Positions 33,944-47,621 of a DNA stretch of 64,000 bases are shown piece by piece. The position numbers and the translations under genes were made by a program. The notes beneath the pieces were generated by a model. It worked only from the letters and a program-made list of their open reading frames with translations, searched no databases and was not told where the DNA came from. The stretch comes from Polytrichum commune (Eukaryota; Streptophyta; Polytrichopsida; Polytrichales; Polytrichaceae), in assembly GCA_950295325.1 (NCBI GenBank), contig OX485804.1, positions 60,108,533 through 60,172,532 of the forward strand. The letters are read 5' to 3'. Numbering within the stretch: the first letter of the stretch is position 1; each line of letters starts with the position of its first letter.

Positions 33944-36580
33944 CTCAAAGCAGCTCATCGTAGCAGTGACAGGTTTACAGGAGGTCAACTCCAACTTAAG
34001 CATGCATGGTTTAGAGTAGTGGAAGCTTAATTTTTTTTTAATTCACAGTCCAAGTGATTTTGGTTGATTGAATCCTTGCCTTCAGACAATATAATATAAT
34101 GTTGCCTCCAAGATGTTTGGTTTTTTAAGGAGTTGGCATAGTTACTTGTTGTTACTTGCTGCTATTGGCAAAATGTATTGCTGGTTTAGGGTGTATGTAA
34201 ACGATTTTGCATTGCAATGCACCGAAGAAGGAGACCTTTTTAAAGTTTCAAAAGGATTTAGGGATGGAAGTAGTATTGTGCCAAAAGGCTGACACAATGA
34301 AAACTCGTTGAAATCCCACCAATCTTTCTCCAACACGAACTTGTAGAAGGTCGCAAACGTTTTTAGGTTTTCATAGGGTGGACTCTTCATCGGAAACCTA
34401 AATGACGTGCATGGGTCACTGTGAAATTAAACCCCTTTATTCAAAAAGTTTATAATGAAAATCCAAGGTATACGTACTAATTGCAAGCTAGGAAAAGGAC
34501 TCAAGTATTTATATTGAGTCTTTTTCACTTTAATGTGATAAGTGCCTTCACTACATAAACAAGATACAAATCATGAATTGAGTGTTCGTCCAAAACATAC
34601 ACACATGAAATTGCTTTCAAAATTTGTGTTCGGAAAAAAAAATTGCATACATACATGTAGCATCAAAAACACAACCAACAAACACCAATCACAAACACCA
34701 ACACCACTCACCAACATTCAAATATGAAGCAATTTTTGTCATTGTTCAAGGTCAAGTGGTTAAAACCACTCAATACACAACATTCAACTTCATGTGCTCA
34801 ATACATGAAATCTAAACCCTAACTCTAATCCCAACCTGCCAAAAACATTGCCACGACCTTTGCCTAAAATCCTACCCAAAACAATGCAACGAGGAGCTAG
34901 AGGTTTGTACTCTTGCATTTCCTCAAATAAAGCAATTTTGCAGTTCGCCTCCACATCATAGTAAGAATTACATAGGGCATCCTAGAGAACCTTCAACTCA
35001 TTGACACTCAATTGAGCTTATTGCTTAGACAACTACAACAAATTTGAGTCGCTTTGATAAATGATGGCTTTTCTTTAAACAACTCACATTATTCACATAA
35101 TGGTTGTTCACATACTCATTTGATGTCACCCACAATATCCCTCAATTGTTTGCCATGTCCTCAACATGACATGGTTTCCTTCGATTCACGATCCCCAACT
35201 AGAGCAACCCCCCCCCCTTCATTGGCAATAGTTTCATTCACTACACTTAGTATATGTATGCCTTGACTCACTAGTGCTTGACGGTCGATTGCGGTCAAGA
35301 CAATAGACTACCCTTTACAGGCTTGTGAATGGGGTTGATCACTAAGCTAGACCCCCTTTCTTTGGCATCAATTTCAAATATGTATGTTAGACATGAGGTG
35401 TATTCTATTTAAATTGGCAAAGAGGTTGTGGATTGTATTCTTAGAATGATCTCCGGTGGTGGATCCAAACTCTTTACAACACTCCACACAATACACCTTT
35501 ACTAAACCCACAAAATTCTAGTCCGAAGACCTCAAGTGCCATTGGTGATCCTCCAAGGTTATTAGTTTCAATCTTTCCTAAGTTTCTTTTTGGCCAGCAA
35601 GTATCTAACCATAACCTTATCACTCACCAACGTGGATTTCAATCATATGCCACATGGGTCAGTGCACTCACCACTAACTCTAGAACTAGCAATGGAGGCA
35701 ATGGTTGGTTAGAGTTATCAAGAGGGGGATGGTCTTGGATTTTGGCCTCCGCTACTATGCACTCTAGAGTTTGTTGGAAGTCAAAAACAAAATCTAGGTC
35801 AACCACACGCATGTGATTTTTGGATTTTAACATTGGGATTAGCTAGTGGCAAACATATACATCTAAAAACCCTTTATTGAGCCCCTTAAGCTTATATTCA
35901 ATCCCGCATCTACTCTCAATATCAAAGAATTGAAAGGGCCAACCTACAATACGAATACCTTCAAGTAATGGTCTTAGTTTTGCATACGTGTCGCCCTCGA
36001 GGCACTTGCATGTTCCAATAAGTTTTGGACTAATTAAGGGACAACAATTTCAACTTCAAAGACGTTGCGAACTTGGTTTGTGACCAACAACCTCACTAGA
36101 ACCGAGTACCTCGAATCACAATTGGTATCACTCATATGAACACCTCTTGTTGATATTGACCCCTTTCTATTCATCAACAATGCTCCCCAAAAAATTTGAG
36201 ACATCACTACAATAATTCAAAACCCTTCAAGCGAGCACAAAATTGAAGTAGGGAAGATGAAGCTTGGGATGGGCACACTTGAGGAGCAAAACCATGCATG
36301 TGTGCATACTGTCCAACCTCCTACAATCAACCATCAACATTCACCAAGTTTGCAAGATGGTGGAAGTTTGCACCAACATAAAAACTTCAAAGAGCTCCCG
36401 CAAACCCAAATTGGGAAATAAAAAAGCCAAATAGAAAGTGCAAACCCGTTGGGAGCCCTTATTGCATATAACCCAACAGATTTCATCCAACTACCAAGAG
36501 ACATGCATGAGATGTCATTTAATGGTGCTCATCTATAGTGTATGGCCATAATATATAGATATATAGATAGATACTCACCC
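33944..36580. other. Intergenic sequence with weak coding-like patches
   Basis: On the minus strand a frame of about 66 codons (36045-35850) reads protein-like (e.g. LIGTCKCLEGDTYAKLRPL), and 35833-35639 continues similarly (DFVFDFQQTLECIVAEAKI). They lack start codons, are separated by stops and match nothing I know. A C10 run is at 35208-35217. No gene is called. Confidence 0.3.
36551..36572. repeat. Short (TAGA/TA)n tract
   Basis: Irregular ATAGAT and TATAGA units, directly left of the fold-back at 36581. Confidence 0.8.
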
Positions 36581-36724
36581 TACCAAACCATGATAACATT
36601 ATTCAGATTCATATCGGTGTTATGTGGGATTGGCAATATTCCATAGAATATTCCCCACATTCACAGAATATTGTTAGTCCCATAGAATAGTGCTATGGAT
36701 CTGAATAATGTTATGCTATGGTAT
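36581..36724. repeat. Fold-back element, 144 bp
   Basis: The left arm 36581-36612 and right arm 36695-36724 are inverted repeats sharing ATAACATTATTCAGAT with a 2-3 nt offset, extended outward by TACCA. Inner pairs (CAATATTC with GAATATTG, and CCATAGAATA with its partner) let almost the whole 144 bp fold. It could be a small fold-back MITE or, if transcribed, a long hairpin RNA. Confidence 0.65.
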
Positions 36725-37369
36725 GTTAGTTTTAAACCTTTTCTAACATGATCAATCTATTAACATCCTAATTTATGTATACAATGTATTTCAATATATA
36801 ACTTGTTACAAGTACAAGTTTTATAATTTGTGGCCCAAAACGCTCAAGTGAACCCTATATGTGTTCTCATGTAATTTTCTAAACCTAATCTAAGTGCACT
36901 TTTCAGTATGTTCCTTGACCAAGGCTTTGAAGAAGTGATGTGGATGTTCTAGTTGTCATGGTCTTTGAACTACCGACCATGACCACAAAAGATCCTTAAT
37001 CAAATTTTCTCATGGCCCTTTGTTATATGTGTAAAATGCCCTAAGATAACTCACATTGGTGCGGTGTGTTCCCTCACGTTCCCATGTGAACCACGCAAAA
37101 GGTGGCATCAATGTTCCCATCGTTCCCGACCATCTCAGGCCTACCATGTGGTACATTCTTGTTGGATCTTTCTAACTTATGTCCCGAAGGACATCGTGCC
37201 ACATGGTGCGTCATGTGTCCTTGACATTGTCACCCAAATAACTACATATGTAGTAATCGCATAAATTATTACACCTAACAAGAACAAAAGGACTTGGTCC
37301 GGGGTTTGTGCCTTGACTCCAATTGAACGGAGTTGAAAACCTACCTATGGACACTCTAACCCCAATAAT

Positions 37370-38020
37370 ACGACATCCGATAATACAACACCTTCATTAT
37401 ACGACGTATTTCTTGCCGACCAAATTCTCTAGTGCTAATTTACCCTAATATAAAGACTATGACGCTCGTGACACAACTTTTTAGGCCCAATTTGTCATAT
37501 AATAGAGATGCATGTGGTGGGACCCATGATGGGACCCGCCCCATGATAAGGGAGTATATGGTGAATTCATCAATGGGTTAACTCAAGTTAAATGTTTTAA
37601 ACCTTGGTTTCAAAGCACATGTGGCGCTTTGAGTCTTCGGTTTTGGGTGCAGGTTGAGGGTTTAGGGTTTGTTGGATTTGTTGACTCTAATTATGAAGTT
37701 GATTTCTCTTCTTGATTTGAAATTTGTCCTTACACTTGAATCTCACATCTCTCTAAATTGGAAATTTTAATCCTCGCCAGCTTATACTGCTAGATTTGCC
37801 CATGCCACTCTTCAATTTCTTGGCTTCGGACATGATGACAATCTTGAGTGGTGGACGGTTTTTCCCTTTTGTTTGTAATTTCAACAACTTTGATGTTGAT
37901 AACCACATCTACACAAAATTTGGTAAGTACCGACCTCCTCTGCATTGGTTATGGCACGGGAAGATGCTCCAAATATGGATGAGATTGGTTTATTTTGTCA
38001 TGCCCAACCAAATAATAAAC
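37370..38020 (-). repeat. Long dispersed repeat, copy 2 (inverted partner at 15327-15930)
   Basis: Reverse complement of the 15.3-kb copy with the same block order. It contains about 60 bp (near 37820-37890) missing from or replaced in the other copy. The short plus-strand frame at 37796-38023 lies wholly inside it and is not a gene. Confidence 0.7.
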
Positions 38021-41000
38021 TAAGCATAAGGAAAATTTCGTGAGCGCGAAATTCAAAAGGACTATCTCACTCTTGCTCTTGTTGTTAACATAACATGCAC
38101 CTTTGTTCATGAGCTGACCAATCCAAGGGATGGAGATGCTCATGTCTTTGCCCAATAATTGATTTCACCACCATAATCTCTAATGCTTGGCATGGCCATG
38201 AAGGAAGAAAGTTGTTGAGAACCCTCATAGAATCACACCCCTATGGCTAGAAATATAAATAGTTTTTGGTGCTTCCAAGAATGAATTTAGCGATAAAACC
38301 TCGAAGAGTCATCATAATCACTAACTCTTTCTTTTTTTCCCGATGAGAAACTTTACATGATTGGGACATGATTGGTTACATTTACGTATAGTTTAGATTT
38401 GTTGATTAGTTGATATTATTTTGAAGTGCCGAAATTGTCAAAAAATCGCTTGAGATGTGAGACTTTTATTAGGTATAGAAAAAAAATCACGAAGTTTTAT
38501 GATCAAGCTTTGGAAGTGATAGGCTATTTCAATAGCTATGTATGGAGGTGTTGCTTCAAAACATTATTATTAAGCAACGTCCAATCTTTTGAAATTGAGG
38601 GTCCCATTTGGTGATGTTTTGATCATTTGAGGGTTGAAGAGCTATTGTTGAATGCTTATCCCATGTCCACATGCCACATTTTCAAATGGAAAAAAACTAG
38701 ATAATGAGGGCCTACAAATCACTACGACATCCATGGACCTTCATGGCCATGTGTGGACACTCGGTAAACGACCTTGGATGGGCCAAGGGTCACATGTGAG
38801 GCCTTAATCACCAAACTTTGCAAACCATTTTTTTTTAAGTCACTTCTTGTAACCATCTAATTCACCCTAAGCAAGTAACAACACTTGACATGCTCTTCAA
38901 AAACAAACATGTAGATAGCCAATTGGTCATAAAGAAGATGTGATGGTATGATATGCTTCTCATCTAAGTACAAATGTGACTTTGTCTCTTTAAGAAGTAC
39001 GTCACATTCAATTCATCTCTTCAAAAGCGATGATGCCACTAGCTTCAACATAAGTACAAGTTGCTTCGCTACCTAAGTTATTGGGTGTTTATTCGAACCA
39101 CTTTATACTCACGGCCGAATTGAGGGCCGGCCCGACTTTGGGAATTTCAATCAATGGGATGGCTCAATCTCATCACGTTGGGTCCAAGGGCTTTGTACTA
39201 GGGGTAGGCCCAAACATTTAGTCATCCTATGTGGTGTCCTAGATGGCAAAAATTTGGCATCAAAATTCTAGGATGGCATGAAAAAATCGGGATGAGGTTT
39301 TCCTTGCCTCAAACTCTTAACATGGACAAGATTGGACTCATCCGTTGGATAATGAACATTTATCGTTGAAACATGAAAGGTAAATTCTCTTCACTAAGGC
39401 TCTTATTCAAAACGTGGCTTACAAAGTATAGATATGGGAGGGGTATTGCTCTACCTAGTTATGTATAAATCAATAAGGTCCTATGGTTTTATTATGTTTG
39501 GAGAGATAAGTACAATCTTTGAACACCACAAATCAAATAACATGAGTTAATAAAAGGGAAATTTTAGAGGTATTGATGTTTATAATAGATGTAAATGGGG
39601 ATTATGTTTTACTATAATTTATAATTGTCTATGGCTATTGAGAATTTTAAAATAGGTAGATGTACAAATCACAATCCTATTTTATTTTTTAAAACTGATA
39701 GTATTTGTGCTTACCTTGTGACTCAAATGACTATTTGTTGCTAAATGTATGTTCTATCATTTCCATAGCTTCAATGACGCATGTTACATGGTCAAATTCT
39801 TATGAGCTACATCATATGGATGAGAATATCTTTAAAGCCTTTCTCAAATTTGAAAGCGAAAGTGAATGGGGATGAGGTATTTGATTTGTAAGCAAACATT
39901 GAGATGAGATATTTCATTTAGAAGATATTGGTTTCCAACTCCAAAAACTTGGCAAAATCCAAATGCACATACTGCAAAGCATAGTAACAAATGGGAGAGT
40001 ATAACACTTATAACGTATGCCACAGCGGGGAAGAAATGCCCATGGGTTATATTACAAACACATATGTATCATGTATTCATGTATCTATATGCAAGGTTGA
40101 CTACATGACATCAAACACCTTCATGTATGCAACTATAACTTTGAACCACAACATGGTCATGCCCATAATACCCAAATGATATAGGATTGCAACAATTGTC
40201 AAGCATTAATAGTCGATAACATATAATCCGGATGCGATGTTGGTACATTGGTGATATATAATTTTTAAGAACTCCACATATATTTAGGTAAGTGTAGCTA
40301 TTTTTGACTTTCATTTACTAACATTCAAGCTACAAAACATATTAAGGGTTATTTCTAGATCTACAAATACCATGTTGCTTACATGGTAATAGATCCTATG
40401 ACAACATGTAGAGCATGAATTCCATTGTAATAGGTTTAAAACAAAAATTAATGTCAAATATCTCCTTGTATTCCCTTTATAGCCAAACTATTCAAAAATT
40501 ATGGAACATATTCTTAAAATGGAATATTATTTCTTATATTATTGTTCACTGCTCACATGGTATTGCTCATTGCTCATCACTCACCGCTCACATCCTAGCT
40601 TCCCTCAGTTTAAATAACATGGGTGTTACATGACACCCAAATACCAAACATACATGCCATGTGTCATTGGATGGACAATGCATCATCACAACATCGAAAC
40701 ATGAACCACATGAACCATTGCATGCTCTACAAACATTAACTTCCCTAACAAGTTACAAAGTATTTAGAGAATGCACATGTCTAAAGGAAAGTAACTGCAC
40801 AATGCTCTTGACATAGGGACAAGGCATGTGCCACATATTTAATATAGCTATGAAACTTCGTGTCTAGGAACTCTTCTTGTGCCCCCAAAATTGGGTTGTG
40901 CATATATTGGACTAGCCCTTGAACCATTGTTCTCTCGTTTCTTTAGTTTATGATCATAGTTGATGAAGAGTCTTTGTGAGGATTGTCATGCGCCTTCATT

Positions 41001-41122
41001 GTAAGTGTCCATCTTTAACAAACCCACCTAGAATGACAAACACCAAGGAACAACAACCATATTAAACTGGCACAATGAAAGAATAATGATATGATGTATC
41101 CACATAAAATGTAAACATGGTT
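38021..41122. other. Intergenic sequence without identifiable features
   Basis: About 3 kb in which I find no coding motif, paired termini or RNA. The only local oddity is a cluster of GCTCA words at 40545-40595. Confidence 0.4.
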
Positions 41123-41136
41123 GGGGGGGGGGGGGG
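41123..41136. repeat. Poly-G run, 14 nt
   Basis: Fourteen G in non-coding sequence, preceded by CATGGTT. Confidence 0.95.
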
Positions 41137-42754
41137 AGTAAGAAAAGAAAAGCCCTCTCCTTTCTAAAGAGGTTGGCCCAACACAAGGAACATTATTGTG
41201 AGTGTATGGCTTTGTAAAGGGGTGGCATCGCCCTAAACTTGCTTGCAAACTTATTTTGTGGATATATATATGGTAGAGAAAGAATGAGATTCCCACAATG
41301 AGGAGTTGCATTTTTAATGGAGAGTAGTATGAAAAATGTTATGTTAACCCTTGATGGTACGATTGTCATGTGCAATGAGTCTTAAGTCAAATGCTCGGAT
41401 TTTTTCTCAAAAGAATAAAAAAAAAGAAAAATCATTAGTATCTTTATCCCCACCCCTCTCAAGCATAGCCATCAAATTTGTGTATCACTTCCAAATATTA
41501 AACTATTCTCCTAACTTGTGTGTGGTAACTATATATCTCTTGAAGCCTTGAAAATGTCGTTTTATACCATACCTTGGAAATTGCTCAAGGGTTAAGATTG
41601 GATACATCCTCTTTGGCTTGCAATGGTGACAAGGAAGGGGGTGGACTTGGCAACTATTTTATATCGGGAAAAAATTGCTTAACCCCTAAACACTCAAATG
41701 TTTCAAATTAGCATTTTTGGGTCTAAAAGTGTTGCAATGCAATTTTTGGATGGTCGTGTTGAGCTAAAGTTTTTTCTCGGTGGTGATAATAGAATACACA
41801 TAAGTACAACATAGAAAAGTTGGATATGGTTAAAATGTGTGCCCTATGAAATTTATGAAATGCCCACAACTTGATTAGTATTGTGCAAATTTGGCATGGT
41901 TTACCTTTGCTCATTCATCGTGTGGTGCCATGTGCATAATAACCCCCCTTTGGGAGTTGTTGTCCACTCTTGAGATTGTCATTTGGAATGCATGACATGA
42001 AATGCAACTGAAGCATGTCATGAGGCCCAAAACATACCTCTTTGTGTTGCAACCTCCTTCAAACAATCACCACCACATAGATTATAGTCAAAGATATGTT
42101 TTCTAATATTCCACCTACCACATATTTATTATCATCTTAGGCATTTGACATGAATAACGAATTGGTGCATTCGAGGCCATAACACAACTCTAAGCTTCAA
42201 ACATCCGTATAGTTGGATTTTACATTGATTGTGTCTATGGACAAATATAAATGCGTATAGTTAGGGTACACAAATATCTTTATTTCGGTGTAAATTAAAT
42301 GTCATCATTTAGGGATTAATGATTTATCCACTTCAAAGATTGTAAATACATCAATCAAATGTAGATAAACAAGTATGATTTTCCCGCCACCTAAAAAGGA
42401 TGGATGAACATGCTTCAAGATAGGTGGCCCTATTGTGGACACACTTACAAGTCCCCACACACAATTTTGACCATTTGATTGACTTACAATCGTTTAATCT
42501 AGTTACAAATTTGAATAGTGGAAACTTGTCATTCAAAACCGGAGATGATGTGCAAAAGTAATAGAAGATAAAAATGAAGTTGCAAAAATTATAGGTGAAC
42601 ACATAAACCCTCCCAATTGTATTAGACACATTTTAAACACATAGTCCAATTTGATCACAACATATGTCTTTGTGGCATCATTTCAATCAAATATTGTTCG
42701 TTGCCTCAAGCATGCGATTGACACACATAGGAGGCTGAAGAGCATGTGGGTGGA
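41137..42754. other. Intergenic sequence
   Basis: No supported gene. The minus-strand frame 42629-42351 is open but non-descript. Confidence 0.35.
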
Positions 42755-42945
42755 GACTTTTGAGCATAATTGGTAGTGTTTCCAAGTCCCACTCATTACA
42801 TGTTTTGATTTTCCTTTTTTAATTTGAGGTATATTCTCAAGCTTCCTCTAAAATGATGGGTAATTTTCGTGAAGTCTTAAACTTCAACTGGTTGTTTCTC
42901 AAACTCAATTGGTTCATTTGTAACTATTGGTTTATTCTCTATCCC
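42755..42945 (+). repeat. 'Core-69' repeat family, single copy A
   Basis: It carries the family core AACTTCAACTGG, TTTCTCAAACTCAA, TGGTTCATTTGTAACTA, preceded by ATGTTTTGATTTTCC and TCTAAAATGATGGGTAATTTTC. The same order is seen at 48557-48750 and 58310-58536 and inverted at 46215-46495 and 61850-62045. Confidence 0.65.
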
Positions 42946-45900
42946 TTGGGGTGGAGGATGGAATTTTTTTCAAGGTGGGTCCATGAAGTTGCTCTCATAG
43001 ATAGAGAAGTTGTGAGCAACAAAACCTTAATTTGTTTTTCAAGTTTTTCCAAAACTCTTATCATATTGGAAGTCAATAGGAGTGGAGATGAGATTGCACA
43101 AGCATGAACGCATACATAAAGGCATATGAACAATACTTGGAGTGAGTTGGTCTCCTCCACCCCTTGCCTTGCCCTTTATTGCTCATTTTTAGCTTGACTC
43201 ATACAACCATTATGGGATAACTCTTCTCACATTATGGGACCAATCTTGTAGGCTTACTACAACCTTAATCCTTCTAGTATTACATTTCTATAACTACGAG
43301 CAATTTATTGCTTCACCTTCAAAATATCATTGGATCCACATTTTTGGAGAGTTACACATCTAGAATCATAATGAGTACGATAAGATATGTCCAGTGCGAC
43401 TTGAATGTATTTAACAACCATCAATCATTTTGATTTTTTTGGAGAACACAAGAGGCAATGGCCACCTGGTTAGTTTTTCCTGTCAAGCCAAGAGAAGATT
43501 TCACAACTGGGAATTGAAATGCCAACCACTTCATTTGGGTTCAGGTACCTCTCCACTATCAAATGGAGGTTAGGGTCATCTCCGACCTCCATTGATCAAA
43601 GTGTCAAAGTAACCTAAAAGGAGGGAGCCATCGGAGTCAAATTAAGCCCTCCCCAAATGGACCCACCTTTTGTGGATCTCATGTCATGCCCAAAATGGAG
43701 GAGCAAAGGAATGACATAGTACGGTACATTTATGATATCTTTTATTTTCAAGATTGATATTCAATGGCTCGACGCCATTCTTTGATCATGCAACACTTGA
43801 AAGTTTTCATACAACTATGAATTTAATATTGACGTACTTTTATGATGGTCATTGTCAAGTCAAATGAATCAAAATTGGTTAAATGGAAGTTACACCTATT
43901 TTAGAATTTTGACTTTTCGCTAACATGTACTAGTATGGGTACCATGCCAATAAGAAATGAAATAGGAGATCGTAGACCTTGCCATTGTGTATGTTGGCCT
44001 TTACGGAGGGGTACAGTTTAACCTCCCCTACGAGCTTTAATGGGGACATGGATAGGGGCGGGGGCAGCCGTCTAAATTATTTTCAAAAATTTATGATCGT
44101 GACCGAAAATTATTGCATGCTCCGCATGACGTCAAAAAAATATTGCCCTTGTATTCTTGAAGGCCACTTGTCCACAAAATTTATTGAGTGCACTTCACCT
44201 TCATACTCCAAATCTAACATAAATGTCCATTTTCACTTAGTAAATAAGCAATTGCCTTGGGTTTTATTTCCAAAGTGAAACCGTGAATAATGCATGTAAT
44301 TAACTTGGAAGTTAAAAAAATTACAACATCCTCATTAGCATTGAGGTTATAATTTTTGTGGTTTGCCATTTGAAAGGGTCAATGTCATTCTAAAATGGAA
44401 CTTAAATTAGTGTGTCGACTTTAGTATGCATATCTTCTAATAGTTTAGTTAATGCCTTCTACTTTCACAAAGTGTGATTAAATGTAATGAAGCATAAATA
44501 ACCTAATTAAGCATAATTAGTCTAATTAATCATATTTAAATAAAATTTATGCTTGTCAAATTAATTAATACTAATTCATTCTAACATGCGCTTACTTGAA
44601 TTAATTATGATTTAATATAGAGATGACAATTGTGCCTTGGAGGGCTCGGAGCTATTTGGGTCCATCGAATAGAAGTTGGATTTGCCATTCGGTGTTGATT
44701 GCGACTCGCACTGATCCAACAAAGTGAACTACTCAATTCCTCGTCCTAACACTTGGGCTAAATGGGTGTGCATAGAGGAAGTCCTTGAATTCTAACGAGC
44801 TTGATGTGGCTCATACCACATTTGTTCTAGAGACTGATTGCCTTGCATCACATTGGCAAATTGCTAGATTGCCCCTCAACTTAGCCAAAGATGTTGGGCA
44901 CTGCAAACCAATATATGGACTTTGTGCAATGCAAAAATCGGTATTGGCAAGCATGACACTCCAACTCCAACTTGAAGAAGGTTTGAAGAAGTATGCACTA
45001 GATCGGCCTATAATACCCAGTAATTGGCCAATGTAGATACATAATAATCTCTCAAAGAAGGAGGTGTTGGCTCTCAAAGATGCCAGGTTCCAATTGTAGC
45101 ATGTTGAGGTGGAATTGAGCACTATGTTTAAGAACATAAATATCCTTAGTAAGCCAACTATAAAAAAACGGACTAGTTGGCTATAGGTTGTGAGATTGGC
45201 CAAAAATGGCAATTTATTGATAGACGTCAAATATGCCCTCAGTATAACTAGTTGTTAGAAATTTCACTAGTTTGTTTTCAAATCATTCTATTTCTAAACA
45301 ATATGTTTAGTAGTGATAGACGTGTGGCCTTAGTAATTTAGTTGGTCAAAAAAAGAATTGCAAGTCCTAAGTTATCAAAATGACATTGTGAACTTTTTGT
45401 AAATTTACTTTTTCTATGACCTTATGTGCTAATTGATCGTGAAATGCACAGGGGGCAAAAATGTGTCATAACAAATAGTTACAGTGTTTTGTTAGGGTTC
45501 CTCATTAGATCCATGATATTTGCCATACCCAGGATCCACGGGTATGAATTCCATACCATGTCTATACCCTGTCATGTTTAGGTACGATAAAGTCATGTTC
45601 GTATATTAACTATGTGAATGTGAAACCATACATAACTATGACATAGAAGTCCAATCATTCGATGCAACCCATTCTTACCGACATGAGCTTCAACGATTTC
45701 ACATAATTTACGACGTAAAAAAATGAGTAGTCACCGGGAGTTGATTGTTGTATTTGGTAGTATATTGTTGTTTTGGGGGATTTAGTGTCTCTTAATAGTA
45801 CTACCGGGTATTGGGAGTGTCCTTGACAATTGTTTGGGAAACCAAGCAATGGAGTAATTTTATGTTTTCGAATGTGTATACAACTTAGTATGTTGGTTTG

Positions 45901-46214
45901 TACTTTGTGTTTTTATAATAAAAAAATTAAGTCTTATTATAAAACTTTATAGCATTATGTGATTCCAAATAGTAAGTGTCAATGATACCATCATCAATAT
46001 GTTGCATTGATTGTTTGTTTTTTTGGTTATTTTATTGTGGAGGCACTATTTATTGATTAGTTGGATACTAGCTTATAGCATAGTCCGCATTTACAAGGGT
46101 TGAGCGTTAATTTAGCCGTCCTTAATTTGAAGCTTGATTGTGATGGTCCCATCCTCATATTCATTCTCATAGTAAAATATTGGAAGTACAAGTGAAAGAT
46201 CGGCCCATGTTCTG
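42946..46214. other. Intergenic sequence without identifiable features
   Basis: About 3.3 kb with no recognised protein or termini. The overlapping frames at 44785-45036 (plus) and 45230-44811 (minus) are open on both strands, the mark of a chance opening, and neither has a known domain. 44480-44620 is very A/T-rich with repeated TTAAT/ATTAA words. Confidence 0.35.
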
Positions 46215-46495
46215 GAAGGCTATTTCCATTGCCCAATCAATGAATGGGGAGAACCAACCGCTAATTACACATGAACCAGTTGAACATCAATACTTCAGGA
46301 AAATCATTGATCATATTAGAGGAATCTATAGAATAAATAAACAAACAAAAAATAACGTCTTATTTTTATTATTATATATATACATATCTCTCCCTCTCTC
46401 TCTCTCTCTCTATCTCTCTCTATATATATAATAACAAAAGGAAGACTGAAAGATCACAAACATGTAATCGGTGGGATTTTGGCAACTATGTTAAA
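46215..46495 (-). repeat. 'Core-69' repeat family, inverted copy with embedded microsatellite
   Basis: On the minus strand it shows the family order, with GGTTCATGTGTAATTAGCGG near 46250-46280 and the ATTACATG end near 46462. A TA/CT compound microsatellite (46372-46431) sits inside, so this copy is longer than the others. Confidence 0.5.
46372..46431. repeat. Compound (TA)n(CT)n(TA)n microsatellite
   Basis: TA units, then about 14 CT units with one TATC interruption, then TA units. The short Leu/Ser/Ile-rich frame over it is an artefact. Confidence 0.95.
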
Positions 46496-46783
46496 AAAAT
46501 TTTGAAGTATTGGTCCCAATGACCAAATGAAAATCTTCAGTAAACACTAATTGTGTTACGCAAGTGCAAGAAGAGCAATTTAGTTTTGTAATCCATGATG
46601 GAGCTTGCTATTGCCATGCAATTGGGCACATATAAGGAAGAAGCACTTTAAACCAAGACAACACCCGATACCAACATCCTTGAAATCTTGCATAATAACT
46701 ACATGTTGATTTTGAGAATGAGCACCACATGTACGCTTTTGGTTCACTTCAAGAACTTGTATTTAATTCAATATTGGGATTTA

Positions 46784-46797
46784 GGGGGGGGGGGGGG
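46784..46797. repeat. Poly-G run, 14 nt
   Basis: Fourteen G between GGATTTA and TTGAGAG in non-coding DNA. Confidence 0.95.
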
Positions 46798-47365
46798 TTG
46801 AGAGTGGTGTGTGCAAGGTAAAAAATCATATTAGGATTGTGTTGTGAACACGGTAGAGCATGACAACAAATATCAAATTTGATTACCAACATTTAGACCA
46901 ACACCCGTACATTGTTCCTTGAGCTTTAACTTGAAAGTGGAGGTGATGCGATGTTTCTATATTGAGGGGAAGTTTAGCTTTTGGCACCACATACATCACA
47001 CTACACGTGACCATTTTGAGGGAACATTCCAAGCCAATAAGTAGTATGCCCTTCCGTGAGCCTCGTGACCTAAAAAAGGGTCAATACACAAGGATCTACA
47101 TATAAATAGCTAAATGTAAGCATTAATATTTTGAAATATTCCTAATGATATCCTCAATGGAGGGTTTGATATTCACCGGAAAGGATAAACACCATGGTCC
47201 CTTCACCACTTTGAATGCACTTATGATTGGATGCATGCTCTTTGATATGGCTTTGACCAATATACATAATTTAGTAGAAATATATTTTCTCATGGCTTTG
47301 TGATTGGTTCTTCTTAGTTGGATTTCCCTAGGACTTTTTTTAATAATTGCGAAACTATAACATAC
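46798..47365. other. Intergenic sequence
   Basis: No feature can be supported. Confidence 0.35.
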
Positions 47366-47368
47366 TTA

Positions 47369-47618
47369 GGGTCGGTTCACACTATGGCCAAACTTCAAGA
47401 GGAGAAGCGTTTGGACCAATGAAAATGCATAAATGTCCAAAGTCTGCCCTCTCGGCCTTCACACTAGAGGCCGAACTTTTTTTCCATTAAAATATTCAAG
47501 ATTTGACAGTGGATTATTTTCATATATTTTTTCAGCCCAAAGGCTTCTCCTCTCGACATAGTTTGGTCCAGAAAAGTGACACTTCTCCTCTCGACTTGGG
47601 CATAGTGTGAACCGGCCA
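47369..47618. mobile_element. PIF/Harbinger (Tourist)-like MITE, 250 bp, TTA target duplication
   Basis: The left end GGGTCGGTTCACACTATG and right end (inverse TGGCCGGTTCACACTATG) form inverted repeats that extend to about 40 bp, reaching a shared GAGGAGAAG block. TTA flanks both ends (47366-47368 and 47619-47621), the hallmark of PIF/Harbinger. A third partial copy of the arm lies inside at about 47540-47572. The interior is non-coding. Confidence 0.85.
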
Positions 47619-47621
47619 TTA

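Noticed and set aside
43440-43600. Possible tRNA-derived SINE (a TGGCCACCTGGTTAG and a GGGTTCAGG word)
   Set aside because: The A- and B-box matches are poor and no tail or target duplication is visible.
44785-45230. Overlapping open frames on opposite strands
   Set aside because: Simultaneous opening on both strands with no motif suggests chance.
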